64,000 bases of DNA from Enterococcus sp. CSURQ0835 (GCF_902706605.1 NZ_CACSLH010000011.1:25815-89814), one strand, 5' to 3'; shown: positions 18,405 through 29,903, counted from the first letter of the stretch. Notes: generated by a model from the letters alone, not told the origin. A program made the numbers and translations.

Positions 18405-19409
18405 CTAAACTCCTTCATACGGTAGACCAAAGTGATCATAAGCTAGTGGTGTGGCAATTCGGCCCCGCGGCGTGCGCTTGATGAACCCTTTTTGGATCAA
18501 ATACGGTTCGTACATATCCTCAACCGTCTCCCGTTCTTCACCAATATTGACTGAAAGCGTGCTGAGTCCCACCGGTCCGCCACCGTATAATGTGATCATC
18601 GTTTTCAATAATTTTTGATCGACGTAATCGAGTCCGGCTTGGTCGACTTGCAATAACCGCAACGCGCTGTCAGCGATCGTTTGGTCGATCACCCCGTCTG
18701 ATTGCACTTGGGCAAAATCGCGGATTCGTTTTAACAGCCGATTGGCGATTCGCGGCGTCCCCCTTGAACGGCGGGCGATCTCTACGGCACCAGTCTCCAC
18801 GATCTCCGTTTGAAAAATATCAGCTGACCGCAAGACGATCTCTTTTAAATCCACTTCAGCGTAATATTCCATGTGGGACACGATACCAAACCGATCACGC
18901 AACGGGGCCGATAACATGCCTGCTCGCGTCGTAGCTCCGATCAACGTAAATGGCGGCAGCGGAAAATGAACTGGATGTGCCGTCGAGCCTTGTCCCACCA
19001 TGATATCGACATAAAAATCTTCCATCGCTGAATACAACGTCTCTTCAGCAACTTTTGGTAAACGATGGATCTCATCGATGAACAACACATCGCCTGGTTC
19101 TAATTCATTCAGCAGTGCCACCAAATCACCAGGCCGTTCGATCGCAGGCCCACTCGTCGTACGGATCTTGACATCCATCTCGTTTGCGATCACCATCGCC
19201 ATCGTCGTTTTCCCTAATCCAGGCGGCCCATATAACAAAACATGATCTAATGCTTCTTCACGACTTTTAGCCGCTTTGATATAAATGTTTAATTCTTGTT
19301 TGACTTTGTCTTGGCCGATGTATTGATTTAAAAAACTAGGTCGCAGTGAACGTTCAAAGCCTTTATCTTCATCATCGGCATCCGGTGCTAATAAATGTTC
19401 TTCTACCAT
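18405..19409 (-). CDS. ruvB: Holliday junction branch-migration ATPase RuvB
   Basis: A 334-residue AAA+ motor. It has Walker [10 protein letters not shown], Walker B FIDEIH, sensor GATTRAG and an arginine-finger region RDRFGI. The C-terminal winged helix ends with [17 protein letters not shown]. It drives branch migration together with RuvA, encoded nine bases upstream. Length and motifs are typical. The site GAGGG precedes the ATG. Confidence 0.97.
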   Translation of the reverse strand: MVEEHLLAPDADDEDKGFERSLRPSFLNQYIGQDKVKQELNIYIKAAKSREEALDHVLLYGPPGLGKTTMAMVIANEMDVKIRTTSGPAIERPGDLVALLNELEPGDVLFIDEIHRLPKVAEETLYSAMEDFYVDIMVGQGSTAHPVHFPLPPFTLIGATTRAGMLSAPLRDRFGIVSHMEYYAEVDLKEIVLRSADIFQTEIVETGAVEIARRSRGTPRIANRLLKRIRDFAQVQSDGVIDQTIADSALRLLQVDQAGLDYVDQKLLKTMITLYGGGPVGLSTLSVNIGEERETVEDMYEPYLIQKGFIKRTPRGRIATPLAYDHFGLPYEGV

Positions 19410-19418
19410 TACACCCTC

Positions 19419-20018
19419 CTATTTTTTCATCATCAGTTTCAAGGCCGCTCGCAAATACTCATCCGTCGTTGCATAACTTTCACTTGCCAACGTTTTTTCG
19501 GCTTTCTTGACTTCTTTGGCACTATAACCTAGCGCACTCAACGCTTCCAACGCTTCCGTCAAGGCTTGTTCACCGGCTAGATCGCCTTCATAAAACAGCG
19601 ACATCTTATCTTCTAACAGTTCCGTCAATTTTCCTTTAAGATCTAAGACCATCTGTTGCGCCGTTTTTTTGCCGACTCCAGGAAATTTCGTCAAATACGT
19701 CACGTCACCGGCTTCGATTGCTTGGATCAAGCCTTGATGGTCATCGTTAGCCATGATCGCTAGCCCACTTTTCGGCCCGATGCCTGAGACGGAGACCAGT
19801 CGTAAGAATAATTGTTTTTCCGCTAATGAGTCAAAGCCGTAAAGTAATTGCGCGTCTTCACGAACGATCTGTTGGACGAAAATCTTGACTGCTTGATCCA
19901 GCTGACTACTGTAACGATAGGGATTTCCTAAATAGATCTGATAGCCGATCCCGCTGACCTCCACCACGACATAAGTGGGGCAAATGTATGTAAGTGTTCC
20001 TGAAATATATTCGTACAT
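19419..20018 (-). CDS. ruvA: Holliday junction DNA-binding subunit RuvA
   Basis: 199 residues. The OB-fold domain I begins [21 protein letters not shown]. It is followed by the two helix-hairpin-helix motifs ([16 protein letters not shown] and [19 protein letters not shown]) that grip the junction. The C-terminal domain III (about 145-199) contacts RuvB. It is the first gene of ruvAB, with an extended -10 promoter about 100 bases upstream. Confidence 0.96.
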   Translation of the reverse strand: MYEYISGTLTYICPTYVVVEVSGIGYQIYLGNPYRYSSQLDQAVKIFVQQIVREDAQLLYGFDSLAEKQLFLRLVSVSGIGPKSGLAIMANDDHQGLIQAIEAGDVTYLTKFPGVGKKTAQQMVLDLKGKLTELLEDKMSLFYEGDLAGEQALTEALEALSALGYSAKEVKKAEKTLASESYATTDEYLRAALKLMMKK

Positions 20019-20118
20019 GACTTCTCCTTGTCAAAAATTTTTCTAGCGTTTACGAGTCGGGCCGCGAATGAACAAGCTCCCTCGGCTCACAAATCGGGAC
20101 ATATGTTCTCGTTGGTCT

Positions 20119-20127
20119 ATTCTAGCA
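20119..20127 (-). promoter_or_regulatory. Extended -10 promoter of ruvAB
   Basis: TGC followed by TAGAAT on the minus strand (20127-20119) about 100 bases before the ruvA ATG. No good -35 is present. The rest of 20019-20190 shows nothing else clear. Confidence 0.45.
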
Positions 20128-20192
20128 TATTTGTGGCTGACAAAAAAGACTCGGTTAAAAAAGTCAGCGACAACAAGTGTACCCCTCACAAA

Positions 20193-20226
20193 ATAAAACG
20201 AGATCCGAAAAAAATTTCGCATCTCG
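20193..20226 (-). terminator. Terminator after msrB
   Basis: CGAGAT (20199-20204) pairs with ATCTCG (20221-20226), with a CCGAA/TTCGC extension that has one mismatch. A TTTTATTTT tail follows on the minus strand. Confidence 0.8.
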
Positions 20227-20261
20227 TGCTAGTTAGTTTGAAAAAAATTTTGCGTAACGCA

Positions 20262-20690
20262 TCACTCGACTTGATCTAAATAATCACCGTAGCCTGCTTG
20301 TTCCATTTCTGTCACCGGGATAAACTTTAAGGCCGCTGAATTGATACAATACCGCAGGCCGCCCGCGTCTTTTGGACCATCATTGAAGACATGACCCAAA
20401 TGAGAATCAGCGTCTTTGCTCCGGACTTCGGTCCGATGCATCCCGTGCGAAAAATCAGCTTTTTCTTTCACGCTTCTTTTTTTGATCGGTTGGGAAAAAG
20501 CCGGCCAGCCACAGCCCGCATCAAATTTTGCTCGTGAAGAAAACAGCGGCTCGCCACTGACGACATCCACGTAGATCCCTTTTTGATAAAAATCATCATA
20601 CTGACCAGTAAAGGGTTGTTCCGTCGCGTTTTCTTGTGTGACCGCATACGCCAATGGATCTAATTTTTGTTGCAAGTCTTTTTTATCCAT
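20262..20690 (-). CDS. msrB: Peptide methionine (R)-S-oxide reductase
   Basis: The start is the ATG at 20690 after AGAGGTGAG; an in-frame ATG at 20726 has no site. The 142-residue protein has the MsrB signatures [20 protein letters not shown] and the catalytic RYCINSAAL (Cys near 117). The zinc-binding CxxC pairs of some members are missing, which is common in lactobacillales. It repairs oxidised methionine using thioredoxin. It stands alone with its own terminator. Confidence 0.95.
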   Translation of the reverse strand: MDKKDLQQKLDPLAYAVTQENATEQPFTGQYDDFYQKGIYVDVVSGEPLFSSRAKFDAGCGWPAFSQPIKKRSVKEKADFSHGMHRTEVRSKDADSHLGHVFNDGPKDAGGLRYCINSAALKFIPVTEMEQAGYGDYLDQVE

Positions 20691-20747
20691 GCTACTCACC
20701 TCTGCTTTAGCATAAAGCCTGCCCATTTTTAAAAGCGAATTTTTTGC

Positions 20748-21299
20748 TTAGAATTTTTTCAACAGTTGATTGACCACACCTACTGGAAAACCGACGATGC
20801 TGTAGTAATCGCCTTTGATTTCTTTGACGAACACGCCAGCTTCGTGTTGGATTCCGTAAGCGCCCGCTTTATCTTGGTAATCACCTGTGTCAAGGTAGCG
20901 ATCGATCTCGCCTTTAGTCAACGAGAAAAAGGTGACGGTCGCCTGCGTCAATTCTTTGACTAATTGTTCGCCCCGCCGCAACACGACAGCTGTATACACC
21001 TCGTGTTGTGTCCCGCTCAACTGTTGCAACATGGTAAAAGCGTCTGCGCGGTCTTTGGGTTTCCCCAAGACTTTGCCGTTTAACGCGACGATCGTATCAC
21101 AAGCGATCACTAAATCTTGCGGATGTTTTTTTGCGCTCAACGCGGCTTTTTCTTTAGCCATCAATTGGACGTATTCTTCAGGCGGATACAACGTTTTGAC
21201 TTCTTCGTCAATGTCTGCTGGCTCGATCACAAAATCTGGTACTAACCACCGCAATAATTCTTGGCGCCGTGGCGATTGGGAAGCTAAAATAATTTTCAT
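20748..21299 (-). CDS. maf: Maf-type nucleotide pyrophosphatase
   Basis: A 183-residue protein starting MKIILASQSPRRQELLRWL, the classic Maf N-terminus, with IACDTIVALNGKVLGKP and GDYQDKAGAYGIQ later. Maf enzymes hydrolyse non-canonical or modified nucleoside triphosphates; the YhdE-type members prefer dTTP/UTP. The gene lies 20 bases after mutL and is probably read with it, joining nucleotide-pool cleaning to mismatch repair. The site AAAGGAAA precedes the ATG. Confidence 0.93.
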   Translation of the reverse strand: MKIILASQSPRRQELLRWLVPDFVIEPADIDEEVKTLYPPEEYVQLMAKEKAALSAKKHPQDLVIACDTIVALNGKVLGKPKDRADAFTMLQQLSGTQHEVYTAVVLRRGEQLVKELTQATVTFFSLTKGEIDRYLDTGDYQDKAGAYGIQHEAGVFVKEIKGDYYSIVGFPVGVVNQLLKKF

Positions 21300-21318
21300 C
21301 GAATTTCCTTTCTGACGT

Positions 21319-23355
21319 TTAATGTGGGTCTTGAATACGTTTGAACATGTGCTCTAAGTCCGTATTCGTAAAATGGATTAAAACCGGACGCCCATGAGGA
21401 CAGTTGAACGGATTTTCACATTCCGCTAGATCTTGGAGCAACACTCGAGCTTGAGCTTCATTCAAATGATGATTGGCTTTGATCGAACGTTTACAACTCA
21501 TCATGATCGCGGTTGCTTCGCGAAATTTTTTCACACTGACACTACCGGTATTCAACAACATCTCGATCATCTCGCGAATGATCGTTTCTTCTTGTCCAGC
21601 CGGATACCATGTCGGGTGCGCACGCACGATAAAACTATTCGCGCCAAAACTTTCCAAATAGATTCCGACTTCTTGCAACGTCTCCGTTTTTTCTTGCAGC
21701 TTCAACGCGTCATCAGCAGGATAATCCAAAACAAAGGGCACTAATAATTCTTGTAGATCAGCGGTCACATCGCCAATTTTTTCACGGAAATATTCATACT
21801 TGATCCGCTCTTGTGCTGCGTGTTGATCCACGATATAAAGACCGTCTGAGCTTTGCGCAAATAAATACGTTCCGTGCATCTGACCGAAATAATCCAACTG
21901 AGGAAACCGTTGTGTTACTTGCTCGGCGGCTAATTTTTCCGCAGCTTGTTCGATCGCTTTTTCACCGGCGACACTAGTCGGATCAAATTCCGGATGCTCT
22001 GCCAGTTCCCACGCTTCAGCTGACGGTTCCTTCGCTAATTGTTCAGCAGCTAACGGCGTAGAAGGCTCCGTTGCAGTGGGCGTTTGCGTTAAATCAGCAA
22101 CAGGTGCTGGCAGATCCACATCCGTTTCATCTGTTGAAGCGTCGGTGCTCGCGTCACTCTTTTCGACGCTTTCAGACTCTGGCGTTTCTGCTACAACGCT
22201 CGGTTCAGCTTTTGGTTCTACGTAAAAGATTCCCGTTTGCGGATCAAAACTCAAATCGCTTTTTTTACGTTTAGGCTGTTCTAACGTCAGGTCTAATTGT
22301 TCGGCGGTCGTTTGTTCTTTGACTCGGCGTTTAAAGGTTTCATTTTCACCGACTTCTGGGATCAAGTTTAGTTTCGCTAAACTGTCAGCGATCGAACGAG
22401 CGATCAGATCCATCAATTCTTTTTCTTTTGATAAGCGAACTTCTTGTTTTGTCGGATGGACATTGACATCGACTAAAAGCGGGTCCATCGTGATCTCTAA
22501 AACAGCGATTGGAAAACGGCCCACCATGAGTTTGGATTGGTAGCCGTTGACGATGGCTTTATTTAGCGCGTAATTTTTGATATAACGCCCATTGATAATG
22601 ACCGACAAATAATTCCGGCTGGCCCGCGTCACTTCCGGCAATGAGACATACCCATGCACTTTAAAATCAAGATCCGCGGCATCGACGACCACCATTTTTT
22701 TAGCAGTCGCAAGCCCATAGATCCCCGCGATTGTCTGCCGCAAATCGCCGTTGCCGCTAGTAGCTAGCATTTTATGCCCATCATGTACGAGGCGAAACGC
22801 GATCGTCGGATGACTCAACGCCATGCGATTGACGATGTCGCTGATGTTTGCAAGTTCCGTCTGCAAAGTCTTCACATATTTCAAACGTGCCGGTGTGTTG
22901 AAAAATAAATTTTCCACCGTGATCTTCGTTCCTGTCCGCAAACTAGTGGGCTCTTCTTGTTCGATCTTCCCGCCTTTTAAAAATAAAAATGTCCCTTGGC
23001 TTTCGTCGGCCGTTGCGGTTTCAATCGAAAGTTCCGAGACTGAGGCGATAGAAGGCAACGCTTCACCGCGAAATCCTAATGTTCGGATGCGGAACAAGTC
23101 ATCCCGGTTGTGGATCTTACTAGTAGCATGGCGTTTGAACGCATTTTTGACATCTGCTTGACTGATCCCTTCACCGTTATCTGTGACTTGGATTTTTTTC
23201 AAACCGGCTTCTTCGATCAAAATATCGATCTGATCCGAACCGGCATCGATCGCGTTTTCGACTAACTCTTTTACCACCGAAGCGGGGCGCTCAACCACTT
23301 CACCGGCTGCGATCTGATTGGCTAGGCGCTCCGATAATTCTTGGATCTTTCCCAT
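21319..23355 (-). CDS. mutL: DNA mismatch repair protein MutL
   Basis: 678 residues. The N-terminal GHKL ATPase has [34 protein letters not shown] and [13 protein letters not shown] low-complexity acidic linker (about 370-460) follows. The C-terminal domain has the endonuclease-type [11 protein letters not shown] (DQHAxxER form) and [12 protein letters not shown], ending in CPHGRPV. It is therefore an endonuclease-active MutL, as in bacteria without MutH. It links MutS to nicking and excision. An AAGGAGTGAG site precedes the ATG. A hairpin (CCTCAGC/GCTGAGG, 23407-23431) lies in the 88-base gap from mutS and has no T run. Confidence 0.97.
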   Translation of the reverse strand: MGKIQELSERLANQIAAGEVVERPASVVKELVENAIDAGSDQIDILIEEAGLKKIQVTDNGEGISQADVKNAFKRHATSKIHNRDDLFRIRTLGFRGEALPSIASVSELSIETATADESQGTFLFLKGGKIEQEEPTSLRTGTKITVENLFFNTPARLKYVKTLQTELANISDIVNRMALSHPTIAFRLVHDGHKMLATSGNGDLRQTIAGIYGLATAKKMVVVDAADLDFKVHGYVSLPEVTRASRNYLSVIINGRYIKNYALNKAIVNGYQSKLMVGRFPIAVLEITMDPLLVDVNVHPTKQEVRLSKEKELMDLIARSIADSLAKLNLIPEVGENETFKRRVKEQTTAEQLDLTLEQPKRKKSDLSFDPQTGIFYVEPKAEPSVVAETPESESVEKSDASTDASTDETDVDLPAPVADLTQTPTATEPSTPLAAEQLAKEPSAEAWELAEHPEFDPTSVAGEKAIEQAAEKLAAEQVTQRFPQLDYFGQMHGTYLFAQSSDGLYIVDQHAAQERIKYEYFREKIGDVTADLQELLVPFVLDYPADDALKLQEKTETLQEVGIYLESFGANSFIVRAHPTWYPAGQEETIIREMIEMLLNTGSVSVKKFREATAIMMSCKRSIKANHHLNEAQARVLLQDLAECENPFNCPHGRPVLIHFTNTDLEHMFKRIQDPH

Positions 23356-23443
23356 GCGCTCACTCCTTTACTTATTTGGTCGAACGTGTGTCACATACTA
23401 TGTAGACCTCAGCCAGCACAGCTAGCTGAGGCTTGGATCACTA

Positions 23444-26008
23444 TTAGATTCGTTTTTGTAATTCATATAAAAGATTTAACGCGTCAAGCGGCGTCATCTC
23501 CAGTAGATTCATTTTTTTCAATTGGTCGATCACCCCAAGTTCGGCCGTCGAGACCTCACTGAATAAAGAAAGTTGTTCGTTCTCGTCAGCAGTCGGTGCT
23601 TCTTCAGCTAGCATTTGGTTCGGAGCTTCAGCTTCTAATGCCGCTAAGATCGTTTGGGCTCGCGACAATAAATCAGTCGGCAGTCCGGCGATTTTGGCCA
23701 CGTGGATCCCGTAACTTTTGTCAGCTGGTCCATCCATCATCTTGTGCAAGAACACAACTTCGCCAGCTTTTTCCACGGCACCGACATGAACATTTTTTAA
23801 GTGAGGTAAACTTTCTTCCAGCACCGTCAACTCATGGTAGTGAGTCGAAAAAAGTGTTTTGGCTTTGACTGTTTGGTGGATGTACTCGATGATCGCTTGT
23901 GCTAGTGCCATCCCATCATAAGTCGCTGTCCCGCGGCCTAATTCGTCAAACAAAATCAAACTGTTAGGCGTCGCATGCCGCAGTGCTTGATTGGCTTCCA
24001 TCATCTCCACCATAAACGTACTTTGACCAGCGATCAGATCATCACTAGCCCCGATGCGAGTAAAAATTTGGTCAAAGATCGGCAATTGCGCACTTTCCGC
24101 CGGCACAAAGCAACCCATCTGCGCCATGATCACCGTCAAGGCTAACTGCCGCATGTACGTACTCTTCCCTGACATATTCGGTCCGGTGATCAGTAAAATC
24201 ATTTCGTCTTGATTCATGTGGACACTGTTAGGAATATATTCTTGATGTCCTAAGACTTTTTCCACAACGGGATGGCGGCCTTCTTTAATCTGCAAATTAT
24301 GTCCTGCGGCTTCCATTTCTGGCCGAACGTATTGGTAACGTTCGCTCACTGCGGCAAAACTTTGCAAAACATCGACTGCACTGATACTTTTCGCTAATTT
24401 TTGGAGCCGGTCGATCGCGCGTTTGACTTCTTCACGGACACTTAAAAACAAATCGTATTCCAGTGCGACCGATTTTTCTTCGGCTTCTAAGATCAAGGTC
24501 TCTAATTTTTTCAATTCAGGCGTGACGAAGCGTTCTGCGTTCGTCAAAGTCTGCTTGCGTTCATATTTCCCTTCTGCTAAATTTGCTAAATTGGCTTTGG
24601 TGATCTCGATATAATAGCCAAAGACGCGATTGTAGCCAACTTTTAAGTTTTTGATGCCCGTGGCTTTTCGTTCCCGAGCTTCTAGTTCAGCTAACCACGT
24701 CTTGCCGTTTTTCATCGCTTCGCGGTACTGGTCCAATGTCTCGTTGAAACCATCTTTGATCACGTTACCTTCTGTGATCTGCAGCGGTGCTTCTTCATTG
24801 ATCGCTTGATCGATCAACGCCACCAAATCTTCCAACGGTTCCAAATCAACTAGCAGCTCGTTCCACTCGCCTTGATTGATCCCGGTAAGCAAGCGGCGGA
24901 TCTGCGGAACTTGTTCCAGTGACGTTTTTAATTGGATCAAATCACGACCATTGACATTGCCAAATGCCACGCGACCGGCTAAACGTTCCAGATCGTAGAC
25001 TTTCGTCAGTGCTTCGTTCAAGTCCATCCGTTCAAAATACGCGTTGAGCAAAGATGCTGTCATCGCTTGCCGTGCGGTGATTGCACGTTTTTGGATCAAT
25101 GGCCGATCGATCCACTGTTTCAATAATCGGCCCCCCATCGCGGTTTTTGTTTCATCCAACAGCCACAGCAATGTCCCTTGTTTTTTCCCGGTGCGGATCG
25201 AGCGCGTCAATTCCAAATTCGTTTTTGAAAAATAATCCAACTTTAAAAAGTGTTCCGGCTGATATTCTTCGGCTTTTTGAAGGTGACCCAAACTACGCTT
25301 TTGCGTCTCAGCTAAATACGTCAACAATTTACCCGTCGCAGCTTTTTCTAACGGATCAGACAACTCACTCGTTAAAAAATTAAATTCTGCATTGTCCGTT
25401 AGTTCCGTCTGCGTTGAAAAAACTAGACCTAGCCGCTCTTGTAATTTTTTATGTAAATCAGTTGGGAGCTCACTACCTAAGACCATTTCTTTCGTTTGGA
25501 GTGCGGTGGCTTCATTCATGACCGCATCCGCGTCTTTCAAATGCGCCGTCTTCAGCTCACCAGTCGATAGATCGACATAGGCAAAGCCAAATTCGCTAGC
25601 TTCAGTCGTCACGGCCGTTAAAAAGTTATTGGCTTTCGCTTCGATTCCTTTGCCATCCATCAATGTTCCTGGTGTGACCAGTTGGATGACTTCGCGTTTG
25701 ACCATGCCTTTTGCTTGTTTTGGATCTTCCATCTGCTCGCAGATCGCGACTTTATAGCCTTGTTCGACTAAAGTATCGATGTAGCCTTGTGCTGAATGGT
25801 GCGGCACCCCACACATCGGGATCGGATCATCGGCGTTTCGATTCCGACTGGTCAATGTCAACTCCAATAATTGCGCGACTTTGATCGCATCATCATAAAA
25901 CAATTCATAAAAGTCGCCGAGCCGATAAAATAAAAATGCGTCTTTGTATTGGGCTTTGATCGCTAAATATTGTTCCATCATCGGTGTATTTTTAGTTTTT
26001 TGAGGCAT
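23444..26008 (-). CDS. mutS: DNA mismatch recognition protein MutS
   Basis: 854 residues. The mismatch-binding N-terminus has [15 protein letters not shown] (the Phe-x-Glu wedge). The ATPase has [13 protein letters not shown] (Walker A), [13 protein letters not shown] (Walker B) and STHYHELT. It recognises mispaired or looped bases and recruits MutL. It overlaps the ylbF-like gene by 17 bases and precedes mutL, the usual ymdB-ylbF-mutS-mutL order of Firmicutes. Confidence 0.97.
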   Translation of the reverse strand: MPQKTKNTPMMEQYLAIKAQYKDAFLFYRLGDFYELFYDDAIKVAQLLELTLTSRNRNADDPIPMCGVPHHSAQGYIDTLVEQGYKVAICEQMEDPKQAKGMVKREVIQLVTPGTLMDGKGIEAKANNFLTAVTTEASEFGFAYVDLSTGELKTAHLKDADAVMNEATALQTKEMVLGSELPTDLHKKLQERLGLVFSTQTELTDNAEFNFLTSELSDPLEKAATGKLLTYLAETQKRSLGHLQKAEEYQPEHFLKLDYFSKTNLELTRSIRTGKKQGTLLWLLDETKTAMGGRLLKQWIDRPLIQKRAITARQAMTASLLNAYFERMDLNEALTKVYDLERLAGRVAFGNVNGRDLIQLKTSLEQVPQIRRLLTGINQGEWNELLVDLEPLEDLVALIDQAINEEAPLQITEGNVIKDGFNETLDQYREAMKNGKTWLAELEARERKATGIKNLKVGYNRVFGYYIEITKANLANLAEGKYERKQTLTNAERFVTPELKKLETLILEAEEKSVALEYDLFLSVREEVKRAIDRLQKLAKSISAVDVLQSFAAVSERYQYVRPEMEAAGHNLQIKEGRHPVVEKVLGHQEYIPNSVHMNQDEMILLITGPNMSGKSTYMRQLALTVIMAQMGCFVPAESAQLPIFDQIFTRIGASDDLIAGQSTFMVEMMEANQALRHATPNSLILFDELGRGTATYDGMALAQAIIEYIHQTVKAKTLFSTHYHELTVLEESLPHLKNVHVGAVEKAGEVVFLHKMMDGPADKSYGIHVAKIAGLPTDLLSRAQTILAALEAEAPNQMLAEEAPTADENEQLSLFSEVSTAELGVIDQLKKMNLLEMTPLDALNLLYELQKRI

Positions 26009-26360
26009 TCGTATCTTCCTTTATTGCGTCATTAATTTCTTGTTGGATCAAATTGGTTACGTATTGCAGCAGATCATCTGCTTCCAGCAATTGGGCGCGG
26101 TAATTTCCCACGAGCGGATGCGTGTCAAAAGCTTCTTTCAACGCATCGGCTTGCTGCAACGCTTGTTTTTTAGCAGCTGGTTTTTCATAATGTTCCGCTT
26201 GGACAGCTTCTTGTTGCGCGTTTTTGATTGCGGTTTGCAACTGGGCTAATTTTTCACTTTGGTCGACTTGACGTTTGACTTGCTGGTAATTTTTGATTAA
26301 TTCATTGTTGGCTAAAGCCGCCGTAAGTTTTGTCAAAGCGGCTTGGATCTCTTTATCCAT
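25992..26360 (-). CDS. YlbF/YmcA family protein
   Basis: 122 residues, all helical ([30 protein letters not shown]). This is the YlbF/YmcA family. In Bacillus subtilis, YmcA and YlbF form the Y-complex with YaaT, which steers RNase Y in mRNA maturation, competence and biofilms. The position between ymdB and mutS is the conserved ymcA position. Two neighbouring ATGs exist (26363, 26360); the second is better spaced from GGAG. The C-terminal end overlaps mutS. Confidence 0.85.
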   Translation of the reverse strand: MDKEIQAALTKLTAALANNELIKNYQQVKRQVDQSEKLAQLQTAIKNAQQEAVQAEHYEKPAAKKQALQQADALKEAFDTHPLVGNYRAQLLEADDLLQYVTNLIQQEINDAIKEDTNASKN

Positions 26361-26369
26361 CATGTTCTC

Positions 26370-27164
26370 CTACTCACGAAACGGGCGATCATCATTGATC
26401 AAAAATGGCTTGATCGCTTGTGCGTGTCCTTCTTTTGACAAGTCGATCACACAGCCCGATAGTAAAAAGCGGCCTTCTTCCACCACTTCAAAGCGCTGTG
26501 GTAACGCCGTCAAAAATTTTTCCAGCACCGGACCTTTTCGCATCCCTAAAATCCCATCGTAAGGCCCAGTCATCCCGACATCGGTCAAATACGCTGTTCC
26601 TTTTGGTAAAATGCGCGCATCGTTAGTTTGCACATGCGTGTGAGTGCCCACGACCGCTGAGACCCGACCGTCTAAATACCAGCCCATCGCTTGCTTTTCA
26701 CTCGTCGTTTCAGCATGAAAATCAACAAAAATGAAGGGCGTTTGTTGCTGCGCTTCGGCTACTAATTCATCAGCTTTTTTAAACGGATCATCTAAGTCCG
26801 TCATCAGCGCGCGACCTTGAAGATTGATCACTGCTAAGACCAAATCATTGACCTTGACATAGACGATCCCTTTGCCTGGTGTCCCAGCTGGGAAATTGGC
26901 CGGCCGAATCATTTTTTTCGCGTCATTGACAAATTCAAAAATTCCTTTGTTGTCCCACGTGTGGTTACCCATCGTTAACACATCGACGCCATCATGTAAA
27001 AATTTTTTGTAGATCTTTTCCGTGATCCCTCGACCAGCCGCAGCGTTTTCACCGTTGACGATCGTCAGTTGTGGGTGGTATTTCTTTTTCAATCTTGGTA
27101 AATAATCTGTAATGGTTTGGCGTCCTAATGAACCAACGACATCCCCAATAAATAATAACCGCAC
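26370..27164 (-). CDS. ymdB: YmdB family metallophosphodiesterase
   Basis: 264 residues. Metal-binding motifs are visible: MRLLFIGDVVG, NGENAAAGRG, MGNHTWDN, VDFHAETTSEK and GTHTHVQTND. YmdB cleaves 2',3'-cyclic nucleotides and affects biofilm and motility gene expression in Bacillus. It is nine bases upstream of the ylbF-like gene. The ATG has AAGGGGAAAA before it. Confidence 0.94.
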   Translation of the reverse strand: MRLLFIGDVVGSLGRQTITDYLPRLKKKYHPQLTIVNGENAAAGRGITEKIYKKFLHDGVDVLTMGNHTWDNKGIFEFVNDAKKMIRPANFPAGTPGKGIVYVKVNDLVLAVINLQGRALMTDLDDPFKKADELVAEAQQQTPFIFVDFHAETTSEKQAMGWYLDGRVSAVVGTHTHVQTNDARILPKGTAYLTDVGMTGPYDGILGMRKGPVLEKFLTALPQRFEVVEEGRFLLSGCVIDLSKEGHAQAIKPFLINDDRPFRE

Positions 27165-27275
27165 ATTTTTTCCCCTTCTCTTAAAGCATTTCGTTTTATC
27201 ATTATAGTGGTTTTTGCTTTCAATTGAAAGATTTCCTCCGCTGTCGAGTACGAGAAAAATTTTTCAGCAATTGAC

Positions 27276-27304
27276 TTGCAATTCAGAATATTTTGTTTTA
27301 TGAT
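27276..27304 (+). promoter_or_regulatory. Predicted promoter of the brnQ leader
   Basis: TTGCAA (27276-27281) and TATGAT (27299-27304) are 17 bases apart, right before the T-box leader. Confidence 0.6.
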
Positions 27305-27307
27305 AGT

Positions 27308-27568
27308 CCCAACTTAAACAAACGAAAAGCGTCGAGGAAAAACAGTAACGATTCTAAGCTTGATTTAAAGAGAGCCGCAGCAGGTGAGAAGCGGCAGTCA
27401 GCAGATCGCGAACATCATTTCTGAGTCAATGTCGATATGTAGAACATTGTGGCTGCCACCATTATCCGGCTAGCAGATAGTTACCAGCGTCTGTGAAATA
27501 AGTTGTTTAAAAGGTGGTACCGTTCGAACTCGAGCCCTTTTCCCGATATGGGAGAAGGGCTTTTTTGC
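27308..27568 (+). promoter_or_regulatory. T-box leader with isoleucine-type specifier upstream of brnQ
   Basis: The conserved T-box GGTGGTACCG is at 27513-27522. The antiterminator bulge can pair with the end of uncharged tRNA. It is followed by the terminator GCCCTTTTCCC (27534-27544) / GGGAGAAGGGC (27550-27560) and a T run. Stem I is recognisable by AGAGAGCCGC and the GAA-C-ATC-A specifier region. The likely specifier is ATC at 27414-27416, which reads Ile. Low charged tRNA-Ile should allow read-through into brnQ. The specifier is the less certain part. Confidence 0.93.
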
Positions 27569-27658
27569 TTTTCAAATGAAAGGGGAGATGATTTTTGGAA
27601 GTTGATATTAGTCCCATTTACTTGCATCATGCAACCAAACTTTTAGGAGGAATTTATT

Positions 27659-29029
27659 ATGGCATCAACTACAAAAAAAGTCTCAAAAAAAGAGCTCGTC
27701 GTGTTAAGCTCCATGATTTTCGGAATGTTTTTTGGTTCAGGCAATTTGATCTTTCCCGTCCATCTCGGACAATTAGCTGGCAGCCACTGGTTATCTGCTA
27801 GCTTAGGCTTCGCGGTTTCCGGTGCGTTGTTCCCGCTGCTTGCGATTTTAGCAGTCGTGGTCACCAATAGTGATGGCCTTTACGATCTAGCTCGCCCCGT
27901 GGGCCGAAAATATGCGGCGCTGTTTCTAGTTTTAGTCCACTTGACGATCGGACCTTTTTTCGGAACGCCTCGGACCGCTGCGACTGCTTTTGAGATCGGT
28001 TTAAAACCATTCTTACCCACTCAGTATTTAACAGTTGGCTTATTATTGTTCACCGCCGTTTTCTTTGGCTTAGCGTATTTCTTGACGTTGCATCAAAATA
28101 AACTCATCACGTACGTCGGCAAATATTTGAATAGTATTTTCTTAGTCTTACTAGCCGTCGTTTTTTTGATCGCCTTTTTCAAACCGATGGGCGCGTTACA
28201 CCAACAACCGACTACTGCTTATGTCAGTCACGCGCTGACTAATGGTGTCTTGCAAGGTTACAACACAGTCGATGCCGTTGCGTTACTCGCGTTAAGTGTC
28301 ACTTTTGTTCACGCCGTCAAAGCGCTTGGCTTTAAAAAAGATGCGGCTCGGGTCACGGCTAAAGCTGGCACATTGAGCGTCTTATTAGAAGTCGTCATCT
28401 ACTTCGGACTCGTCTTAGTCGGTGCCATGAGTTTGAATCACTTTGAACTATCTGATAACGGCGGTGTTGCATTAGCACAAATCGTTCGCTACTACTTGTC
28501 AGATTTTGGCGGTGTGTTCTTAGGCGTCTTAGTCACATTAGGCGTCTTCACTACCGCGATGGGGCTGTTAGTCTCATTTGCCCAAGACTTCCATAAACTG
28601 TTTCCGAAAGTCAGTTATAAAAATTGGCTCCGCGTCACGACCGTCGTTTCATTTGTCGTCGCCAATGCCGGACTTGATAACATCATCCAATGGTCGCTAC
28701 CCGTTTTGATGCTCCTTTACCCATTGTCCCTTGCTTTGATCTTATTGTCATTGACTCATAAATATTTTGAAAAAAATCAACGCGTCTACCAATTGACGAT
28801 CGCTTTGACTGCCGTACCAGCGGTCTTAGATATGTTAGCCAATGCACCAAAAGTCGTCGCAACGCAACCAGTCGTCGCAAACGTACTGGCAGCTTATCAT
28901 CATTACGTTCCTTTTGCAGCGCTAGGGCTTGGCTGGGTCTTACCAACATTAGTAGGCTTTGGTTTAGGTTTGGTACTTTATAAATTCAACCCTGCACCCG
29001 TTCACGAACTGCAAGTTGAAAAACATTGA
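27659..29029 (+). CDS. brnQ: Branched-chain amino acid transporter BrnQ
   Basis: A 456-residue carrier with about 12 membrane segments. The N-terminus has the LIVCS family block SSMIFGMFFGSGNLIFPVHLG. GPFFGTPRTAATAFEIG follows. It imports isoleucine, leucine and valine with a cation. AGGAGGA precedes the ATG at 27659. It is controlled by the T-box just upstream, which fits its substrate. Confidence 0.96.
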   Translation: MASTTKKVSKKELVVLSSMIFGMFFGSGNLIFPVHLGQLAGSHWLSASLGFAVSGALFPLLAILAVVVTNSDGLYDLARPVGRKYAALFLVLVHLTIGPFFGTPRTAATAFEIGLKPFLPTQYLTVGLLLFTAVFFGLAYFLTLHQNKLITYVGKYLNSIFLVLLAVVFLIAFFKPMGALHQQPTTAYVSHALTNGVLQGYNTVDAVALLALSVTFVHAVKALGFKKDAARVTAKAGTLSVLLEVVIYFGLVLVGAMSLNHFELSDNGGVALAQIVRYYLSDFGGVFLGVLVTLGVFTTAMGLLVSFAQDFHKLFPKVSYKNWLRVTTVVSFVVANAGLDNIIQWSLPVLMLLYPLSLALILLSLTHKYFEKNQRVYQLTIALTAVPAVLDMLANAPKVVATQPVVANVLAAYHHYVPFAALGLGWVLPTLVGFGLGLVLYKFNPAPVHELQVEKH

Positions 29030-29061
29030 GCAATTGAAGCAAAATTGAATCAAACAGGAAG

Positions 29062-29098
29062 AAAATGCAGGTGGGAAAATTTCCCACCTGCATTTTTC
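29062..29098. terminator. Terminator between brnQ and the HAD gene
   Basis: AATGCAGGTGGGAAA pairs perfectly with its complement around a two-base centre, with A and T runs at the ends. It serves both converging genes. Confidence 0.92.
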
Positions 29099-29106
29099 TA
29101 CTATTA

Positions 29107-29886
29107 TTAATCAACTAATTGTAATTGACGCAATGCTTTAAAAATTCCATCGTGATCATTGGTATCTGTCACCAGATTTGCTGCTTGTTGCACATGCATC
29201 GAAGCATTTCCCATCGCAACGCCTGTCCCAGCTAATTGCAACATTTCCACATCGTTATTGCCGTCACCAAATGTGATCACATTTTCCGGCTTGATCCCAA
29301 CTCGTTCGGCCAAAGCTAAAATCGTCTGAGCCTTCGAGCCATGATTTGGAATCACATCGACACTGTTTTGGTGCCAGCGAACGAAGCGGAATTCTGGAAA
29401 AGCCTGCTCAAACTCAGCGTCCATTGCGCGATCGTAAAACACACAGCCTTGATAGATCTCGTGATGCGCCATGTAGTCTGGTTCAAACGGTGGGATCGGA
29501 CCATTGAAAGAATCCATCGCATCTTTGACCCGCGGAAAATCAAAATCTGATACGCGGCCGAGTGCATCTAAACTAAACAATGAAACATCGACTTGACGCG
29601 CTTTGGCAAATTCCAGCAAACGAGCCAATGCTTCACGATCCAACAAATGTTTATAAATCTGTTCATGATCTAAAAATGCGGCAGAACCGTTACATAAAAT
29701 ATAATTCGTACAGCCTAACTCGTGGATCACCGGACCTGCTAATAAGCGCGAACGGCCACTGGCAATGATCACTAAGTGTCCGGCGCGCCGCAAGACTTGC
29801 AACGCCCGCATCGTGCTTTCCAAAGGTTCCTTTTGCGAATTCAATAATGTGCCGTCGATGTCTAGTGCAATCAATTTTCTTTCCAT
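29107..29886 (-). CDS. Cof-type HAD phosphatase
   Basis: 259 residues. HAD motif I is LDIDGTLLNS (nucleophile Asp9), motif II IIASGRS, and motif IV FGDGNNDVEML. A C2 cap lies between. Family members dephosphorylate sugar phosphates or nucleotides; the substrate is not predictable. It starts 18 bases after the broken alkylation-repair gene. The ribosome site is weak and distant. Confidence 0.92.
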   Translation of the reverse strand: MERKLIALDIDGTLLNSQKEPLESTMRALQVLRRAGHLVIIASGRSRLLAGPVIHELGCTNYILCNGSAAFLDHEQIYKHLLDREALARLLEFAKARQVDVSLFSLDALGRVSDFDFPRVKDAMDSFNGPIPPFEPDYMAHHEIYQGCVFYDRAMDAEFEQAFPEFRFVRWHQNSVDVIPNHGSKAQTILALAERVGIKPENVITFGDGNNDVEMLQLAGTGVAMGNASMHVQQAANLVTDTNDHDGIFKALRQLQLVD

Positions 29887-29903
29887 GTCTGTCGTCTACA
29901 CTC

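Noticed and set aside
27271..27276. TTGACT as the -35 of brnQ
   Set aside because: It lies 22 bases from TATGAT. TTGCAA at 27276-27281 has a 17-base spacer and is preferred.
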